The notes under the pieces are model-generated. The model was given only the letters and a program-made list of their open reading frames with translations, did no database searches and was not told the origin of the DNA. Positions 1-7,719 of a stretch of 64,000 nt of DNA are shown in pieces. Origin of the DNA: UBA699 sp050261915 (GTDB lineage Bacteria > Bacillota > Clostridia > Clostridiales > Clostridiaceae); contig JBLNDT010000082.1 of assembly GCA_050261915.1 (NCBI GenBank), positions 1-64,000 of the forward strand, written 5' to 3'. Positions within the stretch are counted from its first letter, which is position 1. Every line of letters starts with the position of its first letter. Position numbers and translations under genes: made by a program.

Positions 1-256
1 AGTCCCGTCTCTCGCACCATTAATTGAATATTTTCTGAAATACTCGTAGAGCTCTTATCTTGAACCTACATTTCAAGTAAGGGAACCCAAAATCATGACT
101 ACAATATGTACCTTCTGTGAGACCTTTACGGCATTAAGGCGATAGAACAGTCAGTGAGGATACCCACCTATCAGACGATAGGTGTCAATGAAAGAGTAGC
201 GGTATTTTGGAACTACATAGGCAAATTAAAGAGTAAGTTAAAACTTACTCTTTTTA
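1..256 (+). ncRNA. 3' part of a structured RNA, possibly 6S RNA (partial)
   Basis: No open frame explains this stretch. It holds a perfect 8-bp hairpin (165-172 with 177-184, loop AGAC) and ends in a strong intrinsic terminator, so a noncoding transcript running rightward is supported. The AGUCCC at the very start and the CUUGAAC/UUCAAG region near 60-80 resemble parts of 6S RNA as I remember them, but the 5' half lies outside the window and the closing stem cannot be tested. It does not show recognisable 5S, 16S, 23S, tmRNA, SRP or RNase P signatures. The identity is therefore tentative. Confidence 0.45.
228..256 (+). terminator. Intrinsic terminator of the leftmost RNA
   Basis: An 11-bp perfect stem (228-238 with 243-253) closes a four-base loop and runs into a T tract. 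It ends the transcript entering from the left edge. Confidence 0.85.
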
Positions 257-336
257 TTTAAACTATTTTAATAATGATAGTAGTATTGTACTTACTATAA
301 GTTTTATTCTTTATTAAATATTTTACCATTTAAATG

Positions 337-639
337 TCAAGGACCTAAAAATATAGTTCCTAAAGTCCAATATAAAAATGGAAGCAATATTAATATTCCG
401 TTGAAAATAATACTCCATTTTCCAAGTTTATTAGGAGTAATTTTTATTGACAAAACTCCAAATAAAATTCCGATTGGACAGATTAAAGGTGTCAACATTA
501 AAGGCATCCCTTCTAATCTTTGATATGGAGTTATTCCAAAGAACCAATTTAGTATGAGAATAAAAATAAGTAACGGTATTATGAAAGAAATAATACTAAG
601 TATATTTATAGTGTTTATAATAGAACATTTATATTTCAT
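337..639 (-). CDS. Small membrane protein of unknown function
   Basis: This 100-residue protein has three strongly hydrophobic segments (about residues 10-32, 45-65 and 75-96), so it should sit in the cytoplasmic membrane. A good AAGGAG site lies 7-8 bases before the ATG at 639. It is the last of three leftward genes that appear co-oriented (899-2083, 706-885, 337-639). The short cytoplasmic connector contains a GKW motif but I recognise no family. No function can be assigned. Confidence 0.65.
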   Translation of the reverse strand: MKYKCSIINTINILSIISFIIPLLIFILILNWFFGITPYQRLEGMPLMLTPLICPIGILFGVLSIKITPNKLGKWSIIFNGILILLPFLYWTLGTIFLGP

Positions 640-705
640 ATATTATCATCTCCTTGTCTAATCATATTTAACTTTTAATGCACAACATAGTACAATTGTC
701 CATTA

Positions 706-885
706 TCAAGATAGTGGCCATCCAATAGCGATAATTGCACTTTCTTTACAATTTTTTGTATCTTCATGAATGATGTATGCTCCAATTGCATATTTCAAAT
801 TTACGCATAGTCCTAATATTAAAATTGTCAACGTAACTACAATAATATTAATTAATATCGTTCTAATTCCCAATTTTTCAGTAAT
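706..885 (-). CDS. Possible small membrane protein with a non-ATG (ATT) start
   Basis: Reading leftward, a 59-codon open frame runs from 885 to a TGA at 706-708. A GAGGTG site sits six bases before an ATT codon; there is no ATG, GTG or well-placed TTG. One hydrophobic segment (about residues 8-30) is followed by a polar tail with two cysteines. The frame starts just after the stop of the 394-residue gene, as in an operon. It is either a real gene using a rare ATT start or a remnant whose start codon has mutated. Confidence 0.4.
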   Translation of the reverse strand: MTEKLGIRTILINIIVVTLTILILGLCVNLKYAIGAYIIHEDTKNCKESAIIAIGWPLS

Positions 886-898
886 CTAACTCACCTCT

Positions 899-2083
899 TT
901 AATTGAAAATATCTGTAATGTCTTTTACATTTCCCCCTTTTTCATTGCAAAGCTTCACCCTTGTGCTGTTATTTTCATTTGTGAAAAATAGAACATAAGT
1001 TGAATGGCTATCCGGCTTATTTACCTCAGAAATGCTTACTGGTCCAAAAATATTTTCATTCTGAACAATAACCTTAGGCTTTTCATTTGTGCTGCATAAT
1101 TTAAGAACCCCTTTATGGTTAGCATCAAAGCTTGTATAAGCAAATGAATAGTCATTATTATAGCCAATTGAATCTATGGCAGGAACAGCACCAAAAATAT
1201 CTGTATTATTAGGCAGGGTGTCTAAGTCGCAGCAGGTGTAACCACTATTAATATTTGTTCCATATCTAACCATAAACAAATTTAAGTTATTCCTTCCAGA
1301 TATATCATTTTTAAAGTTAAATCCGGCAAACCCTTGGGTATCATTCATGCCATGGGCACTTACCACATTCTTCACCACAGGAAGCCCAAAATTGTTTAAA
1401 GGGGAACCACTATTTATTGTATATAGATTTGCCTCACCTTTATCAGGTGACAAATAGGATATTATATTTCTAAAGCCATTAATGTTAACTATTGAAATTG
1501 GTTTTACAAAAAAACTCTGTTCATTATTATTCTCTGGCTGCATGCTAAATCCAGAATTATATATTTTTTGAGAATAGAGAAGATTGTCATTTTCCCTTGT
1601 GTATTTAAGGCTGCCTTTGCAGTCCATGCTTGTGGCAGTATCGAATCCTTCTATTTCAATTTGTTCTGCATTTATGTAGGAAGGATCCTGTGAGTTATAA
1701 CTTATCTTCATTATTCCTTTATTATAGGCAGTAATTATTTTATTGGAATTAAAGGGACTTTCAAATACTATTTCATTATTTAAATTTTTATGTGATGGAA
1801 ATTCAGAAAGTAAATTATATTCTCCACTGTCCCAATTAACACGGTACAAGGAAGATATTTCACCTTGGGATGTGTTTTTGGAGGAAAGTACAAGCAGAGC
1901 ATTATCAAAGGACATAGCACTGGGAAGCAGTACAATTTTCTTTATATTTCCATACTTTTTTGAATCAATTGAAATTGAGGGTTGCTTAAATTGCTGTACC
2001 TTAAAGCTGTTTTCATATATGAAAGCATAGCAAGTAATAAATGCCATTATTATTGTAAATATGAACATTAAATATTTTTTCAT
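899..2083 (-). CDS. Membrane-anchored extracytoplasmic protein, unknown family
   Basis: The 394-residue product begins with a short basic end and one hydrophobic helix (about residues 4-24), so it is probably exported and anchored. The remainder is polar, rich in Asn and Ser, with repeated hydrophobic-strand patterns that suggest a beta-propeller-like or other all-beta fold; this is an inference from composition only. A GGAGG site precedes the ATG at 2083. It heads the leftward operon and is divergent from the gene at 2153. No catalytic motif was recognised. Confidence 0.65.
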   Translation of the reverse strand: MKKYLMFIFTIIMAFITCYAFIYENSFKVQQFKQPSISIDSKKYGNIKKIVLLPSAMSFDNALLVLSSKNTSQGEISSLYRVNWDSGEYNLLSEFPSHKNLNNEIVFESPFNSNKIITAYNKGIMKISYNSQDPSYINAEQIEIEGFDTATSMDCKGSLKYTRENDNLLYSQKIYNSGFSMQPENNNEQSFFVKPISIVNINGFRNIISYLSPDKGEANLYTINSGSPLNNFGLPVVKNVVSAHGMNDTQGFAGFNFKNDISGRNNLNLFMVRYGTNINSGYTCCDLDTLPNNTDIFGAVPAIDSIGYNNDYSFAYTSFDANHKGVLKLCSTNEKPKVIVQNENIFGPVSISEVNKPDSHSTYVLFFTNENNSTRVKLCNEKGGNVKDITDIFN

Positions 2084-2152
2084 AAAAAACCTCCAAATTA
2101 TGGTACAATGTAATTATATTACATATTTCTACTATTTAAAAGGTGGTTAATT

Positions 2153-2929
2153 ATGAGTATTACAGAAAAATTTAAGGAATGCTGCAGATTTATAAAAAAT
2201 AAAATGTTATGGGTAATTTTAATTCCTGCTTTAATGGATATTGCCAACCTCCTTATTTGGGAGAGAATGTTTCATAAGGTTTATATACCTGCAGAGCAAA
2301 TAATCAGTTTTAAAATTGGAGTTACAGGAACCCCTCCAAGTATTAATTATCTTCTTCAAGATTTTCCATCTGTTCTAATAAAAAATGATGCAAATGTTTT
2401 TTCAGGAATATTCACAAGGTTAAACCTGTATAATATATCATTACTATTATCAATAATATTGATATCAAGCTTTTTAGTAAGCGGTTACATGGGGACAATC
2501 AGTTTAAATTCATTGGAAAAGTCAGGTTTAAGGAAATTTTTTATTGATGGGAACAAAAGGTGGCATAAATTTTTTATTATGAACTTAATAACTACTATTT
2601 CAATATGCCTAATCTTAATAAACAGAGATTACATGTTTATATATTTTGCTTTTGTGATATTTTTCTATGTTCCATATTCCTTTGTGGCAGACAATGTTGG
2701 CGTAATCCAAAACTTCAAGCTGGGAATATCATTTTTATTCAACCACCTTGGTATAACAGTAAGAATGGCATTAGTTGTGGGGATTATTTTTTCTTTCCTT
2801 AGTTTTTTTGCATTTATAGTGGTTAAAATTGGAACTTTAGGCATAATAATTGATATATTAATTTTTTCATTCTTAGGTGCAGCCGTAAACAGGATGGTAT
2901 ATGAAGTTTATACTGATCCGCAAATTTAA
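2153..2929 (+). CDS. Integral membrane protein, unknown function
   Basis: The 258-residue product has about six hydrophobic segments (roughly residues 18-36, 97-118, 140-156, 161-180, 202-228, 232-250). An AAAGGTGG site lies 8 bases before the ATG. The layout is reminiscent of clostridial polytopic proteins of the DUF975/YesL sort, but no defining motif was seen and I do not assign a family. It is transcribed divergently from the anchored protein at 899-2083, and the short gap between them must hold both promoters. Confidence 0.65.
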   Translation: MSITEKFKECCRFIKNKMLWVILIPALMDIANLLIWERMFHKVYIPAEQIISFKIGVTGTPPSINYLLQDFPSVLIKNDANVFSGIFTRLNLYNISLLLSIILISSFLVSGYMGTISLNSLEKSGLRKFFIDGNKRWHKFFIMNLITTISICLILINRDYMFIYFAFVIFFYVPYSFVADNVGVIQNFKLGISFLFNHLGITVRMALVVGIIFSFLSFFAFIVVKIGTLGIIIDILIFSFLGAAVNRMVYEVYTDPQI

Positions 2930-2987
2930 GAATATATAGAATTTATTGGATTTATATAATCATACAATAATTCACATAATAAAATTG

Positions 2988-3016
2988 TTGACTATTGGAA
3001 AAGATAGAGGTATATT
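2988..3016 (+). promoter_or_regulatory. Vegetative-type promoter for the beta-helix protein
   Basis: TTGACT (2988-2993), a 17-base spacer and TATATT (3011-3016) match a sigma-A promoter, about 50 bases before the start at 3066. Confidence 0.6.
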
Positions 3017-3065
3017 TATCAAAATAACTTCTTAGAGTATTATAAATATATCGAGGAGATTTAAT

Positions 3066-4391
3066 ATGAAACTAAAAAATCAAAACAAACCAGTAATTGC
3101 TATAGTAATTTTACTAATATTGTTTGGCAGCTCATTGTTCACCTTTAGTGCTAGAGCTGATAGTGAAATTAATTCAGGTGGTACAATTGTAAATTTATGC
3201 AACCTTCCTAGCGGAAGACAAGTATTCTATGATTCCAACACAAACAGGAATTATTATAACAAAAGCTTCATTCAGTTCAATGGTAACAATGTTTCGGTTG
3301 CAGATATTATAAACAATGCATTGTTAAAGTATAAGGGCACCAATGCAACTATAGTTATTCCTGATGGGGAATACATATTGGATAAGCCAATCCGACTCCA
3401 GGATAAAGTGACTTTAGCTGGAACTTCAGGCAATACAAAATTCATTGTAGATGACAGCTTTAACAAAGATGGTGATGATTTTATAGTTTCTAATGTTCCA
3501 GAAGGAAATGTTGCAATGGATGGAATCTATGTTGAATACAGAAGCTATAAATATCCAATTTATAATGATGCTGCAGAGGGTATAATTTTAAAAATGAAAA
3601 ATGTAGCAAGTGCCTCCATTACCAACAGCAGTTTTGTCGTTAAAAACAATGGGGTAGAAACTGCAATAACTCCAGTTTGGTTTAGAGAGGGTTTTAGTAA
3701 TGTAACAATGCATGATTGCTATATTGAAAATAGCAGTGGGAATGCAAATTCAGGTGGATGTTTATGGTTTATGAACAATAATGGCAGCCAAGGTGATAAT
3801 GTTGATATTTATAATAATACAATTGTTAAAAGCAGTCGTGACGAATGTATTGCTACCTGGGGGTATAATGGGAAATTTTCCAATTTTAACATACATAATA
3901 ATATAATTAATTATGAGCCGGGATTTAATGATATTAAATGTGACAAACTCATTAGTATGTTTTCTGTTGATGATGGGTGCAGTACCTTTCAAAATATAAA
4001 GTATGCAGATAATAATATCAATATAACAGGCAGGGTTGGAAGAATTGTATATTTAGATGTGGCTGGAGGCACTTTTTCAAATGTAACCTTTAACAGCAAC
4101 ATAATTAAAGAGTCAAGGGGAGATATAACTGGTGACGATTTGCTGGTGGTTTTCGAAACCCAAGCTGCTATAAAAAGTTGGGAGTCTATTGATAACACAT
4201 ATGGAAGAGGTGATATTACATTCAGCAATAATCAATATACAAATACTTCTCAATACGGAAGAAGAACATTTGCTTCAGCAATGAATACCCTGCTTAAATT
4301 AAAGGATAATAAGTTGGATGCAAATTTTGTTTATGAAGGTATATATGTTAAGAATGGAAAGTATATGAATTCAATACAAGATACCAATTAG
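3066..4391 (+). CDS. Secreted right-handed parallel beta-helix protein
   Basis: The product is 441 residues with a clear signal peptide: basic start, hydrophobic core at about residues 9-28, then an ARADS cleavage region. The rest shows many short Asn- and Ser-rich repeats of the type seen in pectate-lyase-like parallel beta-helices, which usually bind or cleave polysaccharides. No catalytic residues of a specific lyase or hydrolase family were recognised, so the substrate is unknown. GAGGAG lies just upstream of the ATG. The gene is monocistronic, with its own promoter and a perfect terminator. Confidence 0.75.
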   Translation: MKLKNQNKPVIAIVILLILFGSSLFTFSARADSEINSGGTIVNLCNLPSGRQVFYDSNTNRNYYNKSFIQFNGNNVSVADIINNALLKYKGTNATIVIPDGEYILDKPIRLQDKVTLAGTSGNTKFIVDDSFNKDGDDFIVSNVPEGNVAMDGIYVEYRSYKYPIYNDAAEGIILKMKNVASASITNSSFVVKNNGVETAITPVWFREGFSNVTMHDCYIENSSGNANSGGCLWFMNNNGSQGDNVDIYNNTIVKSSRDECIATWGYNGKFSNFNIHNNIINYEPGFNDIKCDKLISMFSVDDGCSTFQNIKYADNNINITGRVGRIVYLDVAGGTFSNVTFNSNIIKESRGDITGDDLLVVFETQAAIKSWESIDNTYGRGDITFSNNQYTNTSQYGRRTFASAMNTLLKLKDNKLDANFVYEGIYVKNGKYMNSIQDTN

Positions 4392-4414
4392 TTTAATTTA
4401 TTAAATATCTACAA

Positions 4415-4459
4415 AAAAGAGCATAACTTAACAAAGTTTTTGTTAAGTTATGCTCTTTT
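4415..4459 (+). terminator. Strong intrinsic terminator
   Basis: A perfect 19-bp stem (4415-4433 with 4441-4459) surrounds a 7-base loop. The arms end in A and T runs, so it may work in both directions. It separates the beta-helix gene from the sugar operon. Confidence 0.9.
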
Positions 4460-4489
4460 CTTTAGCTTGTTTAATTTTTGGTTTTTGAA

Positions 4490-4518
4490 TGTACATAAGA
4501 CTAAATAACATGTATAAT
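4490..4518 (+). promoter_or_regulatory. Probable promoter of the trehalose-type operon
   Basis: TGTACA (4490-4495), 17 bases, then a perfect TATAAT (4513-4518). The -35 is weak, so an activator may help. It lies 35 bases before the glucokinase start. Confidence 0.5.
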
Positions 4519-4552
4519 TATGGGTATTAGTATATATTATGGGAGGATTGCT

Positions 4553-5506
4553 ATGTATTATGTTGGGGTTGATATTGGAGGTACAAAAATAGCAGCAGGT
4601 CTCATTACAAAAGATGGTTATATACTACATAAAGATAGTATAGCAACCTTAAGAGAAAGAAATTATTCAGATATAATAAAGGATATTGGAGAGCTTGTTT
4701 TAGATGTAATTAATAAAGGTGGAACCAAAATTCAGGATGTTGAATATATTGGCATAGGAACACCAGGTACTGTAAATATTGAAGAAGGTAAAGTGATTTA
4801 CTGTAACAGCATTAACTTGACCAATGTTCATATAAAGGATGAAATTCAAAAATACATAAGGCTGCCTGTGTTTGTGGATAATGATGCAAATTGTGCTGCC
4901 ATTGCTGAGAGTGTCATCGGAAGTGCCAGTGAATTTATGAATTCAATAACATTAACATTAGGCACCGGAATTGGCTGCGGAATAATATTAAACGGAAAAA
5001 TATTCAGGGGCTTTAGCAGTGCAGCTGGTGAAGCTGGACATATGGTGATTGAGGTTGATGGTAAACAGTGTACTTGTGGAAGAAAAGGATGTTTTGAGGC
5101 TTATGCTTCAGCTACTGCATTAATAAATGATACAAAAAAAGCAGCAATTAAATATCCAGATTCAATTATAAATAATTTGGTTAAAAGGGACTTGAACCTA
5201 ATTGATGGTAAAACAGCATTTGATGCAGCTGCAGCAGATGACAAGGCTGGGATTATGGTTATCGATAATTATATTAAATATCTTGCAGAAGGAACAGTTA
5301 ATTTAATAAATATATTACGACCTGAAGTTGTCGTAATTGGAGGAGGCATAAGTACACAGGGGGAAAACCTAATGCAGCCTCTAAGGAAATTAATTCAAAA
5401 GGGTATATACGGTGGAGATGAACTGCCTAAAATAACTATAAGAGCTGCAAGCCTGGTGAATGATGCAGGTATTATTGGGGCCGCAATGCTTGGAAGGATG
5501 GGGTGA
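4553..5506 (+). CDS. glk: ROK-family glucokinase
   Basis: The 317-residue enzyme phosphorylates glucose with ATP in the cytoplasm. It shows the N-terminal phosphate-binding motif DIGGTK, the catalytic region DNDANCAA, and the ROK zinc motif CTCGRKGCFEA. The start at 4553 is chosen because GGGAGG lies 6 bases upstream; the longer frame from 4520 would add 11 unlikely residues. Its stop overlaps the start of the trehalose synthase/phosphatase gene, which suggests that it recycles glucose released by the downstream phosphorylase. A related hexose specificity cannot be excluded. Confidence 0.88.
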   Translation: MYYVGVDIGGTKIAAGLITKDGYILHKDSIATLRERNYSDIIKDIGELVLDVINKGGTKIQDVEYIGIGTPGTVNIEEGKVIYCNSINLTNVHIKDEIQKYIRLPVFVDNDANCAAIAESVIGSASEFMNSITLTLGTGIGCGIILNGKIFRGFSSAAGEAGHMVIEVDGKQCTCGRKGCFEAYASATALINDTKKAAIKYPDSIINNLVKRDLNLIDGKTAFDAAAADDKAGIMVIDNYIKYLAEGTVNLINILRPEVVVIGGGISTQGENLMQPLRKLIQKGIYGGDELPKITIRAASLVNDAGIIGAAMLGRMG

Positions 5507-7719
5507 TTATACTGGGTAAAATTATAATAATTTCAAACAGATTGCCTATAACTGTTAATAATGGAGAAGCAGGTATTGAATACAAGGAAAGCATAGGGGG
5601 ACTATCCACAGGTCTTAAAAGCTATCACAAAAAAGCAGATAGTTTATGGGTTGGATGGCCTGGTATAACAAACGAAGAAATAAATAGTCAGGAGCAGGAA
5701 AACATTGAAGATGTACTTAAACAACATTATAAATGCATTCCTGTTTTTTTATCAGAGGATGAAATAGATCAATATTACCTTGGTTTCAGCAATAAAACAA
5801 TATGGCCTTTATTTCACTATTTTGCAAGTAAAACAGAATACAACTTTGAAAATTGGGATGCATACAAAAGGGTTAATGAAAAGTTTTTCAAAGGTGTGGA
5901 GAAATATATTCAAGATGGGGACATTGTATGGGTACATGATTATCAGCTTATGCTGCTGCCAAGGATGATAAAAGAAAAATATCCAAATACTCAGGTTGGA
6001 TTTTTCCTTCATATACCCTTCCCTTCTATTGAAACTTTCAGACTCCTTATATGGAGAGAAGAAATATTATACGGACTTCTTGGAGCAGATCTTATAGGGT
6101 TTCACACCTACGACTACGTACGCCACTTTTTGAGCAGTACCAGGAGGCTTCTTGGACTTGAAGATAATTTTAACAAAATTAATTATAAGGATAGATTTGT
6201 TAGAGTCGATGCTTTCCCAATGGGTATTGATTATTTCCATTTTTCAGATAGTAAGCATGATAAAAATTCTCCGGAAGTTATAAGGAGCATTGAAAATGAA
6301 AGTGGCACCAAAATGATTTTATCTGTTGACCGCCTTGATTATACAAAGGGAATACCGGAACGTATAAAGGCTTTTAGCAGATTTTTATCCACGTATCCTG
6401 AGTATCTTGGGAAGGTAAGGCTTAATTTAATAGTGGCTCCATCAAGAGAGGTTATAGACTCCTACGACGAATTATTAAGCAAGATTAAGGAACTAGTTAG
6501 TGAAATAAATGGAAAGTACGGTACTATAAACTGGATGCCGGTTTGGTTTTATTATCGCACATTATCACAGAAAAATATGATCGCCTTTTATAGGCATTCT
6601 GATGTACTGCTGGTAACTCCCTTAAGGGATGGCATGAACCTTATAGCAAAAGAATATATAGCTGCAAGGACGGATTTTGAAGGAATGCTTGTTATTAGTG
6701 AAACTGCAGGGGCAGCCAGTGAACTTGCAGAAGCCGTCATAGTAAATGCGAATGATTTTAATGCCATTGCATATGGTTTGAAACAGGCACTTGACATGCC
6801 AAGGGAAGAAAAGATAGCAAGAAATAAGATAATGAACAGGCGAATAATGCGATATAATGTATATTTCTGGGCTGATGAATTTATAAATGCTCTAAAGAAA
6901 ACTGCAGCAGGTCAGGCTAATACCATTTTTCAGGTTAATATAAATAGGGATCATTGTAATCTTGAAAGTGCATATAAAAATTCCAAAAGGAGAGTGTTGT
7001 TTCTGGATTACGATGGTACTCTGGTAGGTTTTACCGCAAGACCTGAGCTTGCAACCCCGGATAATGAACTAAAAGAACTATTAAAAAAGTTAGCTGAGGA
7101 TCCTAAAAATTTAGTTTGTATTACTTCGGGAAGAGATCGAGGGATTCTTAATGATTGGCTGGGGGAAATAAAAAATTTATATATTTCAGCATCTCATGGG
7201 TTGTGGTTTCACTATCCTGATCAGGAGGAGTGGGCAATAACTATGAATCTTGATAATAAATGGAAAGATTCCATAAGGCCTGTGCTTGAACTTTATACAG
7301 ATCGTATGCCAAGATCCTTTATTGAAGAAAAGGACTATTCACTGGCTCTTCATTACAGACAGTGCGATCCGGATATGGTGGATGTAAAGCTAAGGGAGGT
7401 TAAGGATACCCTGGTTTCAATGACAGAATCCTCAACTCTAATTGTACAGGAGGGGAATAAGGTAATTGAAATTAAGGACAGCAGGTTTAATAAGGGCTTT
7501 TTAGCATCAATGATTATAAACAAGCAGGATTTTGATTTCATACTTGGAGCTGGAGATGATACAACTGATGAAGATTTGTTTTCATCCCTGCCTGAAGGAG
7601 CATATTCAATAAAAGTTGGATATGGTAACACATGTGCAAGGTATAGATTGGAATCCTGGAAATCCATGAGAATGCTTTTAAAGAAATTTGCAGATATAAG
7701 CAGCGGGGAGGAAAAATAA
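5503..7719 (+). CDS. Bifunctional trehalose-6-phosphate synthase/phosphatase (OtsA-OtsB fusion)
   Basis: The 738-residue protein joins two enzymes. Residues 1 to about 470 are a GT20 glycosyltransferase (SNRLP start, GGLSTGL loop, VHDYQLMLLP, DRLDYTKGI) that makes trehalose 6-phosphate from a nucleotide-glucose and glucose 6-phosphate. Residues from about 495 are a HAD phosphatase (DYDGTL nucleophile motif, GDDTTDED) that releases trehalose. The frame opens at GTG 5503, overlapping the glk stop; a CTG at 5512, preceded by GGGGTGAT, could be the real start. Its stop overlaps the next ATG by one base, so translation is probably coupled. Fused enzymes of this kind are best known in eukaryotes and some bacteria. 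Confidence 0.9.
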   Translation: MIILGKIIIISNRLPITVNNGEAGIEYKESIGGLSTGLKSYHKKADSLWVGWPGITNEEINSQEQENIEDVLKQHYKCIPVFLSEDEIDQYYLGFSNKTIWPLFHYFASKTEYNFENWDAYKRVNEKFFKGVEKYIQDGDIVWVHDYQLMLLPRMIKEKYPNTQVGFFLHIPFPSIETFRLLIWREEILYGLLGADLIGFHTYDYVRHFLSSTRRLLGLEDNFNKINYKDRFVRVDAFPMGIDYFHFSDSKHDKNSPEVIRSIENESGTKMILSVDRLDYTKGIPERIKAFSRFLSTYPEYLGKVRLNLIVAPSREVIDSYDELLSKIKELVSEINGKYGTINWMPVWFYYRTLSQKNMIAFYRHSDVLLVTPLRDGMNLIAKEYIAARTDFEGMLVISETAGAASELAEAVIVNANDFNAIAYGLKQALDMPREEKIARNKIMNRRIMRYNVYFWADEFINALKKTAAGQANTIFQVNINRDHCNLESAYKNSKRRVLFLDYDGTLVGFTARPELATPDNELKELLKKLAEDPKNLVCITSGRDRGILNDWLGEIKNLYISASHGLWFHYPDQEEWAITMNLDNKWKDSIRPVLELYTDRMPRSFIEEKDYSLALHYRQCDPDMVDVKLREVKDTLVSMTESSTLIVQEGNKVIEIKDSRFNKGFLASMIINKQDFDFILGAGDDTTDEDLFSSLPEGAYSIKVGYGNTCARYRLESWKSMRMLLKKFADISSGEEK

